Shown here: positions 36,969 to 45,317 of the stretch, piece after piece
Layout: every line of letters begins with the position of its first letter
Numbering within the stretch: position 1 is the stretch's first letter
Assembly: GCA_021787365.1 (NCBI GenBank)
Contig: JAJYMB010000027.1
Coordinates: 1 to 64,000, forward strand
Source: Actinomycetes bacterium
GTDB lineage: Bacteria > Actinomycetota > Acidimicrobiia > Acidimicrobiales > Palsa-688
DNA: 64,000 nt
Reading direction: 5' to 3'
Position numbers and translations under genes: made by a program
Notes under the pieces: model-generated
Databases searched by the model: none
What the model saw: the letters and a program-made list of their open reading frames with translations, nothing else
Told to the model about the DNA's origin: nothing

Positions 36969-37925
36969 CTAGTACTCGTAAGTGGTCCGGTTCTTGAAGA
37001 ACAAGAACTGCCCGACGCTGAACACGAGGATCACCCCGAACAAAAGGACCGAGAGCGCGGCCGCTTCCCCGTAGCGCGTGCCCTGGAAGCCGACGTTGTA
37101 TATCTGGATGCTCATCACCTGGGTGGATGTCCCGGGGCCACCGGAAGTGAGCACGTAAAGGGTGTCGAAGACCTGGAACGAGCCTATTACGTCGGTGATC
37201 AGGACGAAGAGCATGGTGGGGTTGAGCAGGGGCAGGCTGATCCGCCAGAACTGGCTCCACTTGCTGGCGCCGTCGAGCTGGGCCGCCTCGTAGAGGGAGG
37301 GCGGTATCCCCTGGAGGCCGGCGTAGAAGAACAACATATTGAAGCCGAGGTACTGCCAGATGTTGACCGCCGCCACCACCGGCATGGCCCAGAGGCTGGA
37401 CTCGAGCCAGGCGGGGCCGGTGATCCCGAACAGCCCTAGGAAGCGGTCGGCCGCGCCGGACTGAGGCTGGAAGACCCAGAACCAGATGAGCGCCATGGCG
37501 ACAGGAGTGGACAGGTACGGCGCCACGTAGAGCACGCGGAAAAAGGCCATGCCTCGGCGCTTGCGGTTGAGCATGACGGCGAGGCCCAGTGCCAGCACGG
37601 TCTGGAGCGGGATGTTGAGCAGCACGTAATAAGCGGTGACACCGAGGGAGTGGGCGGCGTTGTCGAACTGGAAGATGCTGGTCCAGTTTTGGATCCCTGC
37701 CCAGGTGAACGACCCCGCTCCGCTCCAGCTCATGAACGACAGCACGAACACGAAGATGACCGGGACCACGAGGAACAAGGCCACGCCCACCATGCTCGGG
37801 CCGATGAAGGGGAGCGCCTTCGCGAACTGGCGCGCCCCACTGCTTCGCGGCCGTGCCCCTGGGCCCTTGGAGACCCTGGCCCCCGGCTCGGCGCCGACAC
37901 CGACGGTAGCTAACGCCATCCTCAC
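36969..37925 (-). CDS. Sugar ABC transporter permease, MalF type
   Basis: This 318-residue permease has six helices (FIGPSMVGVALFLVVPVIFVFVLSF is the first region) and the EAA loop SLYEAAQLDGASKWSQFWRI, followed by TSGGPGTSTQVMSIQIYNVGF, a MalF hallmark. It is the first gene of the leftward operon malF-malG-binding protein-alpha-galactosidase-galT-galK. Both a GTG at 37925 and an ATG at 37919 fit the purine-rich site GAGGAGAGTGAGG. The promoter and operator upstream are described separately. Confidence 0.93.
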   Translation of the reverse strand: MRMALATVGVGAEPGARVSKGPGARPRSSGARQFAKALPFIGPSMVGVALFLVVPVIFVFVLSFMSWSGAGSFTWAGIQNWTSIFQFDNAAHSLGVTAYYVLLNIPLQTVLALGLAVMLNRKRRGMAFFRVLYVAPYLSTPVAMALIWFWVFQPQSGAADRFLGLFGITGPAWLESSLWAMPVVAAVNIWQYLGFNMLFFYAGLQGIPPSLYEAAQLDGASKWSQFWRISLPLLNPTMLFVLITDVIGSFQVFDTLYVLTSGGPGTSTQVMSIQIYNVGFQGTRYGEAAALSVLLFGVILVFSVGQFLFFKNRTTYEY

Positions 37926-38013
37926 TCTCCTCGCGGCGACCCGTCCGGGCTCGCCCCTTGCGGGTGGTGGTGAGCCTCATCCAACTTGCACTGAGCCGGT
38001 ACCTTGACCAGCT

Positions 38014-38048
38014 CGAGTTAGTTTACTCGGTCAACCCTGGGGTGTCAA
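38014..38048 (-). promoter_or_regulatory. Promoter and operator of the alpha-galactoside operon
   Basis: On the minus strand TTGACA (38048-38043), 17 bases, and TAAACT (38025-38020) form a near-consensus promoter pointing at malF. CGAGT (38014-38018) and ACTCG (38025-38029) are an inverted repeat with a six-base centre that overlaps the -10 box. The half-site GAGTAAAC recurs in the divergent promoter of the ROK gene, so a ROK-bound operator is likely. Confidence 0.7.
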
Positions 38049-38148
38049 GGCGGCTCCAGGGGCTGTTGGCGATTAGAGGGAAAGCATGTGAACAAGCCAT
38101 AAAGCCTCCTTGGGTTGGCCCCGTCGAGGTCGCCCTCCGAATGCTCTA

Positions 38149-38177
38149 TTGACAGAGTAAACCGCTGTCCCTTATAT
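38149..38177 (+). promoter_or_regulatory. ROK regulator promoter with the same GAGTAAAC element
   Basis: TTGACA (38149-38154), 17 bases, and TTATAT (38172-38177) lie 27 bases before the ROK start, with AGGAG as ribosome site. TTGACAGAGTAAAC (38149-38162) repeats, in opposite orientation, TTGACCGAGTAAAC (38034-38021) of the malF side, suggesting joint autoregulation. Confidence 0.7.
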
Positions 38178-38203
38178 CATCATGTCAGGACGTAGGAGAC
38201 CGG

Positions 38204-39370
38204 ATGGCGAAGCAGGAGCTCCCGAGCGTGGCCTGGGGCCGCATGACGCCTTCAACGCGGGCGATAGTCGCGGAGTTGATCCTGCACGGGCCGCTGGCGC
38301 GTGCCGAGCTGGCGAGGCGCCTCTCGCTGTCGCCGGCGAGCCTCACGAAGTTGACCCGCCCACTGGTCGCGGAGGGCTTGCTGAGCGAACAGGGGGCGCG
38401 CCCGCTGGCAGAGACGGGCCGGCCCGCGCTGCCTCTCGAGGTCGCGCCGGGGCGGGTTCAGGTCATAGGGGTGAAGCTCAACCCCGACAACTTGTTCGCC
38501 GTGCGGACCGACCTGCAGGCCCATGTCCTCGAGGAGTACGAGTGCAAGCTCGAGCGTCACGACCCGGCCAGCGTCGGCGAAGCGATCGGAGTTGCAGTCA
38601 CGTTCCTCGACCCGTTGCGCCGCGTGGAGCGCGTGGGCGTGAGCCTGGCGGCCAGCATCCGGCCGGGTGACCAGGTCGTGCGCGAGGCGCCGTACATGGG
38701 CTGGTCGCAGGTGCCCCTGGCGGAGGCGGTGGCGCAGCGTACCGGGTGCCGGGCCGTGCTCGTGAACGACGTGAGGGCACTGACGGTCGCCCAGCACTGG
38801 TTCGGGGCGGGCAGGCAGAGCCGGTGCTTTGCGGTGCTCACTGTCGGCAAAGGGGTGGGCTGCGGCCTGGTCGTCAACAATGCCGTGGTCACCGGCTACG
38901 ACGGCCACGCGGGCCTGGTGAGCCACAGCCCGGTCAACCCGGGCGGGCCTTTATGCCGGCAAGGGCACCGCGGGTGCGCGAGCGCCTATTTGACCTCGGG
39001 TTCGATTGTCCGGACACTGGCGGCCACCGACGGCTTCCGGGGTGCGACCTTCGAAGATGCGCTCGAAGAGGCCCGAGAAGGCAACCGGGCAGCGGTAAGG
39101 GTGTTCAGGGACGCGTGTTTCGCTCTCGGGGTGCTGGCGGCCAACATAGCCAACATGATCGGCCCCGACCGCATCGTGGTTTCGGGCGAGGGCGTGGGCA
39201 TGTACGACGTGGCACCCGAGGCGGTGGACGAGGGCATATCGCGCCACCTGCATTGGAACGCGTCGCCCTTCGACCTCGACGTGGAGCCCTTTGCCTTCAG
39301 CGAGTGGGCGCGAGGCGCGGCCTCGGTCGCCGTGCAATCGCTCGTCTACGGGGAGCAGGCAGATAGCTGA
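38204..39370 (+). CDS. ROK-family transcriptional regulator
   Basis: The 388-residue protein has a winged helix at about 20-80 (AELILHGPLARAELARRLSLSPASLTKL region). A ROK sugar-kinase-like domain follows (VLVNDVRALTVAQHWFGAGR, VGKGVGCGLVVNN, HSPVNPGGPLCRQGHRGCASAYL with the zinc-binding cysteines). Such NagC/XylR-type proteins repress sugar operons and release DNA on binding a sugar. Divergence from the alpha-galactoside operon and a shared GAGTAAAC element make galactose, an alpha-galactoside or a derivative the likely effector. The gene is followed after about 50 bases by the fused permease gene, which may also belong to its regulon. Confidence 0.9.
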   Translation: MAKQELPSVAWGRMTPSTRAIVAELILHGPLARAELARRLSLSPASLTKLTRPLVAEGLLSEQGARPLAETGRPALPLEVAPGRVQVIGVKLNPDNLFAVRTDLQAHVLEEYECKLERHDPASVGEAIGVAVTFLDPLRRVERVGVSLAASIRPGDQVVREAPYMGWSQVPLAEAVAQRTGCRAVLVNDVRALTVAQHWFGAGRQSRCFAVLTVGKGVGCGLVVNNAVVTGYDGHAGLVSHSPVNPGGPLCRQGHRGCASAYLTSGSIVRTLAATDGFRGATFEDALEEAREGNRAAVRVFRDACFALGVLAANIANMIGPDRIVVSGEGVGMYDVAPEAVDEGISRHLHWNASPFDLDVEPFAFSEWARGAASVAVQSLVYGEQADS

Positions 39371-39436
39371 GGACCGGCCGGACGTCGTAGGACGCCGGTG
39401 AGGTGACGGAGCGTAATTGAGCCTCCGTTCGCGTTC

Positions 39437-41182
39437 TTGTTCGCTTTCGTCGCCTACCCGCTGTGGCAGGAGCTCTGGGGCAGCTTCTCGAAGTGGTACC
39501 AGCTGAAGCCGGCAGGCTTTGGTGGCCTCAGCAACTACAAGGCCCTCTTCAGGGACATAGACGTCAGCGCGTCGGCGTTGCACACGGTCGTCTACGTGCT
39601 GCTGACTGTGCCGGTAGAAATAGGGCTCGGTCTGGGGGCGGCCTGGGCCACCTTGCGGGCCAGCCGGGGGCGGGCGCTGCTGGCCGTTGTCTTCCTCCTT
39701 CCCCTGGCCGTACCTTGGGCGGTGGCGGGCTCGTTCTTCAACGGGCTCTTCGGCGTCAACGGGTTGGCCGACCAGTTGAGCCAGCAAGTTTTCGGCACCG
39801 GCAGGTCTTTGGTGTGGTTGGACCATCCGCGCTTGGCCTTCGGCATCATCGTCGTGTTCGGCGTCTGGAAAGGGGCGCCGTGGTGCTACCTGCTCCTGCT
39901 GGGGGCGCTCAGCGGGTGCCCGGAAGACGTTTTCGAAGCCGCCCGGGTCGACGGTGCCCGAGGGGTCACGTTTTGGTGGCACGTCGTGCTTCCCTCCGTG
40001 CGGCCCATGCTCGCCTTCGTGATCGTGCTCCGTGTGATCGCCGAGGCACAGACCTATTACTCGGTGGCCCTGCTGACCAATGGCGGCCCCGGTTTCCCGG
40101 GGGCGACCGAACTGGTCGGGTTCTACGACAACGTTTTGGCTTTCGGCTTCCAGAACTTCGGCGAAGCTAGCGCCCTCGGGGCTCTCGTGGGAGCCGTCCT
40201 GATCGCGGTGGCGTTGGGCGGATGGGCGCTCGCTCACCCGCGGGCTGGGCCCCGGCGCCCCTATCTGGCCGATCCCTACCTGGATGAGCCCGGTCTGGTG
40301 CCCGCCGGGCCCTGGCGAGCCCGCCTGATGGCGGCGGCCCACGTTGCCTCGTACCCAGTGCGGGCACTGGCCGCAGCCCGTGCCTTCGTCCGCGCTCCTT
40401 CCGGCTGGGGCCGTACCGCGAGCCGGAGGCGCCGGGCGGTCGTCCGCCGAGCGCGGTGGTTGTTCCTGGCGGTTTCGGTGGTGGCCGTGCTGCTCCCGTT
40501 CGCCGGCGAGGCCTCGGGTTGGCTCGGGCGCTCGGAGTTTGCCGGCACGAACTGGCCGGCGGTGGGGACCGGGTTGCTGAACACGCTTTTGATGAGCGCC
40601 GCCACCGTCGTCGGTACGCTGGTGCTGGCGGTGCCGGCTGCGTACGTCCTCGCCTACAAAAAGTTCCGCCTGCGGGGCGCACTTTTCATGTTCGTCCTTT
40701 TCACCCTGGCCATCCCGGGCGTCATATTCATATACCCCCAGTTCCAAGAGATCGTCTGGTTGGGCCTGGTCAACACCCGTGTGGGTATGCTCGCCCTCTA
40801 TGTCACTTCGAACCTTCCTCTGGCTGTCTTTTTCCTCCGCCCGGCCTTCGGCGGCGTCCCCGTGCCCCTGGTGGAGGCCATGCGGGTCGACGGTGCCTCA
40901 GGCGTCGGGATCCTGAGACGCTTGGTCCTGCGCTACTCGGCTAGCACCATCGTCGCCCTGAGCGTGCTCGTCGTGATCTGGGTCTGGGGCGAGGTTCCCA
41001 TCGCCCTGGCCGTCCTCAGCCCGAACAACGTTCCCAGCTTCACCCTGCCCCTGCTCGTGGCTGAGGGCCAGGTCCCCAACCCCAACGCCGTGTACCTGCT
41101 GTCCATAGCAGTGCCGTTGCTCTTGTTCCTGGCCACGCAGCGGTTCTTCCGGCGTGGGTTGGTCAGCGGGTCGTTGCTCTAG
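39437..41182 (+). CDS. Tandem-fused MalF-MalG sugar permease, N-terminus truncated
   Basis: The 581-residue protein contains two complete permease cores in one chain. The first has the EAA loop FEAARVDGARGVTFWWHVVLPS and LLTNGGPGFPGATELVG. The second, after a basic linker (about 265-330), has VEAMRVDGASGVGILRRLVL. It is therefore a MalF-MalG fusion. The frame opens only at 39407 and has no ATG or GTG. TTG at 39437 or ATT at 39416 are the only choices, and the usual N-terminal tail and part of helix 1 are missing (PPFAFLFAFVAYPLWQEL). No binding-protein gene lies beside it, so its 5' end and neighbours may have been deleted. Activity is uncertain. Confidence 0.75.
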   Translation: MFAFVAYPLWQELWGSFSKWYQLKPAGFGGLSNYKALFRDIDVSASALHTVVYVLLTVPVEIGLGLGAAWATLRASRGRALLAVVFLLPLAVPWAVAGSFFNGLFGVNGLADQLSQQVFGTGRSLVWLDHPRLAFGIIVVFGVWKGAPWCYLLLLGALSGCPEDVFEAARVDGARGVTFWWHVVLPSVRPMLAFVIVLRVIAEAQTYYSVALLTNGGPGFPGATELVGFYDNVLAFGFQNFGEASALGALVGAVLIAVALGGWALAHPRAGPRRPYLADPYLDEPGLVPAGPWRARLMAAAHVASYPVRALAAARAFVRAPSGWGRTASRRRRAVVRRARWLFLAVSVVAVLLPFAGEASGWLGRSEFAGTNWPAVGTGLLNTLLMSAATVVGTLVLAVPAAYVLAYKKFRLRGALFMFVLFTLAIPGVIFIYPQFQEIVWLGLVNTRVGMLALYVTSNLPLAVFFLRPAFGGVPVPLVEAMRVDGASGVGILRRLVLRYSASTIVALSVLVVIWVWGEVPIALAVLSPNNVPSFTLPLLVAEGQVPNPNAVYLLSIAVPLLLFLATQRFFRRGLVSGSLL

Positions 41183-41276
41183 CGCTGCGCCGAGGTACCG
41201 AGGCCCGTTCCGGACGGGCGGCAGGTGGCTCGGGAGCTACGAGCCCGGGAGGCTGCCCTCGCGCGAGACTGGCCCC

Positions 41277-42764
41277 ATGGAACGGCTCAACCTCACTAAC
41301 CTGGCCACGCTTCCTGAACGGTGGCGCCCGCTGGTCGACCCCCGGGAAGTTTCCATTGGTGTCGTACACCTCGGGATAGGGGCGTTCCACCGGGCGCACC
41401 AGGCGCTCTACACCGAGAAGGCCATGGCCGAAGCAGGGGAGGCCGGCTGGGGGATCTGCGGGGTGACGCAGAGGAGCGAGGCGGTAGGCGAGGCCCTCGT
41501 CCCGCAGGACTGCCTTTACAGTGTCGTTGAAAGCTCGCCGGCGGGAACCGAGCTGCACGTGGCCGGCGCCGTGCGGGAGGTGCTCTTCGCCCGCCGGCAG
41601 GCAGCCGAGCTCACCGAGCGGATCGCCGCGCCGGCGACCAGCGTGGTCACACTTACCGTTACGGAGAAGGGTTACCGGTATAACCCCGTTACAGGTGAGC
41701 TCGATGTGGGGGACCCCGAGGTCGGCGCCGACGTGGCTGGGCGCCCTCCAGAAACGGTGCTCGGGCAGCTCGTGGGCGGCATCGAGGCGCGTATGCGCGC
41801 GGGTGGGCCACCCCTCACGGTCGTCTGCTGCGACAACCTCCCGAGCAACGGGCCGACGCTCCGCCGCCTCGTGCTGGGTTACTGCCGGCTCTTGCCCGGA
41901 GCCCGGGCGAGGGCCGTGGAGGACTGGGTCGAGGCCAACGTGACCTTCCCGGCCACAGTGGTCGACCGGATCGTGCCTGCGAGCACCGACGCGGACAGGG
42001 CCAGGGCGGCCGAGCTTCTTGGCTTGCTGGACCAGGCGGCAGTGGTGACCGAGCCGTTCTCCCAGTGGGTGGTGGAGGACCGTTTCGCCGGCCCCCGCCC
42101 AGCCTGGGAGCGGGCTGGCGCCGAGCTCGTCGGCGACGTGGCCCCTTATGAGGAGATGAAGCTCCGGCTCCTCAACGGCAGCCACTCGGCGCTCGCCTAC
42201 CTAGGCGCACTTGCCGGCCACGACCTCATCGCCCACACCGTTACCGCCCCGGGGTTCACGGCTTATGTGCGCGCCCTCATGGACCAAGACATGACCCCGA
42301 CCCTTTCGCCGCCGGCGGGCTTCGACCTCGAAGCTTACAAAACGGCGTTGCTCGGGCGCTTTGCCAACCCCGTGCTGCGTCACCGGACCACCCAGGTGGC
42401 CATGGACGGCACGCAGAAGCTGCCTTACCGTCTTCTCGCGCCCATAGCGGCGCGCTTGGCCGAAGGCGCCGAGCCCCGCCACGCCTGCCTGGCGGTCGCG
42501 GGCTGGATGCGCTACGTGAGCGTCAGGGAAAGTGAAAAGGGGGCCCCGCTCCCACTCGAGGATCCCCTGGCAGAGAGGCTGCGCGCCCTCACCTCGGGCG
42601 CGTCCACGGCCGCCTCGGTAGTGGAGGCCCTGCTCGGAATGAGGGAGGTCTTCCCCGAGCCCCTGGCCGAGGACGCGAGGTTCCGCAAGCTCCTCGTCGA
42701 GGATCTGGACGCCCTCAGCCGTAAGGGCGCCGGCGCCGTGGTCGCATCCTGGCCGGCGGCGTGA
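41277..42764 (+). CDS. Mannitol dehydrogenase-family polyol/hexuronate oxidoreductase
   Basis: From the ATG at 41277 the protein has 495 residues, normal for long-chain mannitol-2-dehydrogenases and fructuronate/tagaturonate reductases. It has the NAD-binding motif VVHLGIGAFHRAHQALYTEKA, the family stretch VVCCDNLPSNGPTLRRLVL, and the catalytic lysine region EEMKLRLLNGSHSALAYLG. It interconverts a polyol with a ketose, or a hexuronate with a hexonate, using NAD(H). Lying behind a sugar permease, it may oxidise an imported polyol; the exact substrate cannot be read from the sequence. Confidence 0.88.
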   Translation: MERLNLTNLATLPERWRPLVDPREVSIGVVHLGIGAFHRAHQALYTEKAMAEAGEAGWGICGVTQRSEAVGEALVPQDCLYSVVESSPAGTELHVAGAVREVLFARRQAAELTERIAAPATSVVTLTVTEKGYRYNPVTGELDVGDPEVGADVAGRPPETVLGQLVGGIEARMRAGGPPLTVVCCDNLPSNGPTLRRLVLGYCRLLPGARARAVEDWVEANVTFPATVVDRIVPASTDADRARAAELLGLLDQAAVVTEPFSQWVVEDRFAGPRPAWERAGAELVGDVAPYEEMKLRLLNGSHSALAYLGALAGHDLIAHTVTAPGFTAYVRALMDQDMTPTLSPPAGFDLEAYKTALLGRFANPVLRHRTTQVAMDGTQKLPYRLLAPIAARLAEGAEPRHACLAVAGWMRYVSVRESEKGAPLPLEDPLAERLRALTSGASTAASVVEALLGMREVFPEPLAEDARFRKLLVEDLDALSRKGAGAVVASWPAA

Positions 42765-42846
42765 CCTCGAGCACCTGCGGAGCGAGCGCGCACGACCTCC
42801 ACCGCCTGAGGTCCTGCCACCTGATGGGCACGGGCCCGGCGACCGC

Positions 42847-42862
42847 CTTGTACCGGTACAAG
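42847..42862. promoter_or_regulatory. 16-bp palindromic operator CTTGTACCGGTACAAG
   Basis: A perfect palindrome with the central CG typical of LacI-family operators, 58 bases before the -35 box of the OppA-type gene. A LacI gene lies downstream in the same locus and is the obvious candidate to bind it. No second exact copy was found in the window. Confidence 0.65.
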
Positions 42863-42919
42863 ATCACGCCCTCCACCGCTGGCGCCTCATGCGGCCGCCA
42901 AGAATGTGCGAGGGGCGCC

Positions 42920-42948
42920 TTGACAGCCCACCCCCGGGTTGGTACGGT
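42920..42948 (+). promoter_or_regulatory. Promoter of the oligosaccharide/Opp-type locus
   Basis: TTGACA (42920-42925), 17 bases and TACGGT (42943-42948) form a good promoter. The transcript would start near 42955 and carry a leader of about 155 bases before the ATG at 43111. The remaining sequence 42765-43110 shows no supported gene; it holds this promoter, the operator and a smaller palindrome GGTACGTACC near 42962. Confidence 0.65.
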
Positions 42949-43110
42949 GCCAGTCAGTCCCGGTACGTACCAGGGGCCCTCGAGAGGGGGCCGGTCGGTC
43001 GTGACCGAGATGTCGAGGGGGTTTTGATAGGCAACGCCGTCACAAGCGGCGGCTTTGCGCCTTATAGAGACGCGAGGGACACTCAGAGCCTCAGGGAGGG
43101 CAACAAAGAA

Positions 43111-45183
43111 ATGAAAGGGGTAAAAACTAAGGCGCTCGCGGGCGCGGCAGTCATCGGGATGGTCGCGGTCCCCTCGGCACCGAGCTGGGCGAGCCAACAC
43201 GGTGCCCGGTCGACCAAGGCAGTGTCGTCTTTTGTGCCCACTGTCCCGATAGTGGCAGCGGCACCGGCGGTCCAGACGCTGGACCCGTCCGACTGGGCGG
43301 CCCAGATCCTGGTGGACCAGGGCACGTTGATGGAAGGCCTGTACGGCTACAGCCCGACAGGCCAGATCGTACCCAAGATAGCCACTCATTACACAGTTTC
43401 CGATGGAGGCCTCGTCTGGACCTTCTACCTGCGCCACAACGCCAGGTGGTCAAACGGCGCCCCGGTCACGGCACAGGACTTCTACTACTCCTGGATGCGC
43501 ACGGCGTCGCCCAAGAACAGCTCCGACTCCATGTGGGCGAGCGTCATGAACTACGTCTCCGAGTCCTACCCTTACCACGACGGCAGCGCGCCGGCGAGCG
43601 CAGTCGGGGTCAAGGTGATCAACCCGTACGAGATCCAGCTCAGGCTCTCGGCGCCGCACAACATCTTGGGGGAGATGCCGATCACCGGCTCGATGCCCCT
43701 CTACCCGCCTTCGGTCGAGGCGCACCCGACCACCTGGTACCTGCCCAAGTACTTTGTTGGGGACGGCCCGTACATCTTGAAGAGCTTCACGCCGAGCGAA
43801 GGGATGACCCTCGTCCGCAACCCCGACTACGTCGGGGCCCCAGGTGAGCCCAACGTCGGCAACATCAACGAGATGAAGCTCGTCACCCAGTCGAGCGTCC
43901 CCGTCGAGGACTACCTGGCGGGCAAGTTGGACATTGCAGATGTCACGACGCCGTCGGACTACAAGTACGTGCTCGACCACCCCAGCTTGAAATCGCAGCT
44001 GCACGTGCAGACTGACAACCAGGTCGAGTACCTCCAATGGGACAAGTCCACGGAGGACTCCCCGCTCGAAAACCTGAGCGTACGGAAGGCAATCGCGATG
44101 GCGGTCGACCGCCAGCCCATCGTGAACAGCGTGCTCGCTGGCATGGCCGGGCCAACCAACGTCTTCGGGTACAAGGGCTGGCCCACGTACTCGCTGCAGC
44201 ACCCGCTCACCTACAACGTGCAAAAGGCCCGCCAGTTGCTGGCCCAGGCGGGGTACCCGGGGGGCAAGGGCTTCCCGACCATAGAAATCTACGCCGAGGT
44301 GGCGAGCGTCAGCCCCAACAGCGTGCCCATCGCCGAAGCGGTCGCCGCGGAGCTGAAGCAAAACCTCGGGATCAACTGCCAGATCACGCCGGAAAACGCG
44401 ACCCTGTTCGGTGACATCACCTACGCCGGGCTCAACTCGTTCGTGAAGCCCGGCTATGTCATCGGTGGCGGCACGCCTAACTGGGTCGACGTGACAAGCC
44501 TGCCGATCGAGTCCAACCAGGACCTGTACAACTACGGGACCGTCGGGCCGCTTTCGTTCCGCCAGCACATGTCCGCTGCCTTCTACAATGCCTACGACCC
44601 GTCGGACGTGGCCCTGATGGGCAACCCCACCAACACGAGCGAAGGGACGACGCCTGCTGACTGGGTACCGCTCGAAAAGGCGGCAAAGGCAGACATCGCC
44701 TACTTGAACGCCTGGAACGCCAAGCAGCCGGCTGCTTACCGCAAGACATACCTGGATGTCCCCGGCACGGAAACCAACCAGCAACTATGGAACGGGTTGT
44801 TGCAGGCCTGGCACCAGGCCAAGACACCCGCTGCGCTTCACACCGCGTGGGTGAACGCTTGGAAGTTCCTGGGCTCCTACAGCATCGGAAACGGTGGCGC
44901 CAACATCGGCTTGAACGAGAAGGTCTGGATCAAGCAGCACGAGACGGAGGCCATCCACAACGTCTACATGTGGAACCACGAGCTCGGCGGGACGGTCAAC
45001 CAGCAGCAAGCGGACCACCTGGCAGCCAACATCGACAACTACATGCTCCAGCAGGGCTACGGGATCCCGCTCTACTACTATGAGACCTTCCTCCTGGAGA
45101 AGCCCGGTCTCACCGGGGTCCTGGCCAACCCCTGGTCTTGGGGCGGCGTGTTCCAGATGCAATACCTCAACTACAACGGTTAG
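43111..45183 (+). CDS. ABC transporter solute-binding protein family 5 (OppA/DppA type), no lipobox
   Basis: From the ATG at 43111 (GGGAGGG upstream) the protein has 690 residues. A signal peptide (KALAGAAVIGMVAVPSAPSWAS) without a cysteine is followed by the family-5 fold: GLVWTFYLRHNARWSNGAPVTAQDFYYSW, VRKAIAMAVDRQPIVNSVLAG and a long C-terminal lobe. Although the family is called oligopeptide-binding, close relatives bind oligosaccharides such as xylo- or cello-oligomers. The GH39 gene and LacI regulator directly downstream favour a sugar ligand here. The rest of the transporter (OppB, C, D, F) follows beyond those two genes. Confidence 0.88.
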   Translation: MKGVKTKALAGAAVIGMVAVPSAPSWASQHGARSTKAVSSFVPTVPIVAAAPAVQTLDPSDWAAQILVDQGTLMEGLYGYSPTGQIVPKIATHYTVSDGGLVWTFYLRHNARWSNGAPVTAQDFYYSWMRTASPKNSSDSMWASVMNYVSESYPYHDGSAPASAVGVKVINPYEIQLRLSAPHNILGEMPITGSMPLYPPSVEAHPTTWYLPKYFVGDGPYILKSFTPSEGMTLVRNPDYVGAPGEPNVGNINEMKLVTQSSVPVEDYLAGKLDIADVTTPSDYKYVLDHPSLKSQLHVQTDNQVEYLQWDKSTEDSPLENLSVRKAIAMAVDRQPIVNSVLAGMAGPTNVFGYKGWPTYSLQHPLTYNVQKARQLLAQAGYPGGKGFPTIEIYAEVASVSPNSVPIAEAVAAELKQNLGINCQITPENATLFGDITYAGLNSFVKPGYVIGGGTPNWVDVTSLPIESNQDLYNYGTVGPLSFRQHMSAAFYNAYDPSDVALMGNPTNTSEGTTPADWVPLEKAAKADIAYLNAWNAKQPAAYRKTYLDVPGTETNQQLWNGLLQAWHQAKTPAALHTAWVNAWKFLGSYSIGNGGANIGLNEKVWIKQHETEAIHNVYMWNHELGGTVNQQQADHLAANIDNYMLQQGYGIPLYYYETFLLEKPGLTGVLANPWSWGGVFQMQYLNYNG

Positions 45184-45224
45184 GCACGCAAGCACAAGGG
45201 CCCGTTGTAGGTGAGCTCCGAGAT

Positions 45225-45302
45225 GGCGAGCAGTGTCGCGAGGACCGTTGGTGCCAGGGTCTTTCTTGGACCGCCCTGGCCCATCCCTCGGCACTGCTCG
45301 CC
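45225..45302 (+). other. 78-base long hairpin between OppA-type and lacI genes
   Basis: GGCGAGCAGTG (45225-45235) pairs exactly with CACTGCTCGCC (45292-45302). CGAGG (45239-45243) pairs with CCTCG (45286-45290), and GCCAGGG (45253-45259) pairs with CCCTGGC (45274-45280) around a 14-base loop. The three helices stack into one arm of 23 base pairs. It ends 15 bases before the lacI start and could reduce read-through from the highly expressed binding-protein gene, protect its mRNA 3' end, or act as a small RNA. Confidence 0.6.
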
Positions 45303-45317
45303 TAGCCGGTACCGAAG

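Noticed and set aside
38951..40747. 600-codon open frame antisense to the ROK and fused-permease genes
   Set aside because: It spans two well-supported genes, has low-complexity composition, and shows no domain or ribosome site.
43450..44784. Open frame antisense to the OppA-type gene
   Set aside because: It lies fully inside a gene with clear family motifs and is a third-position GC artefact.
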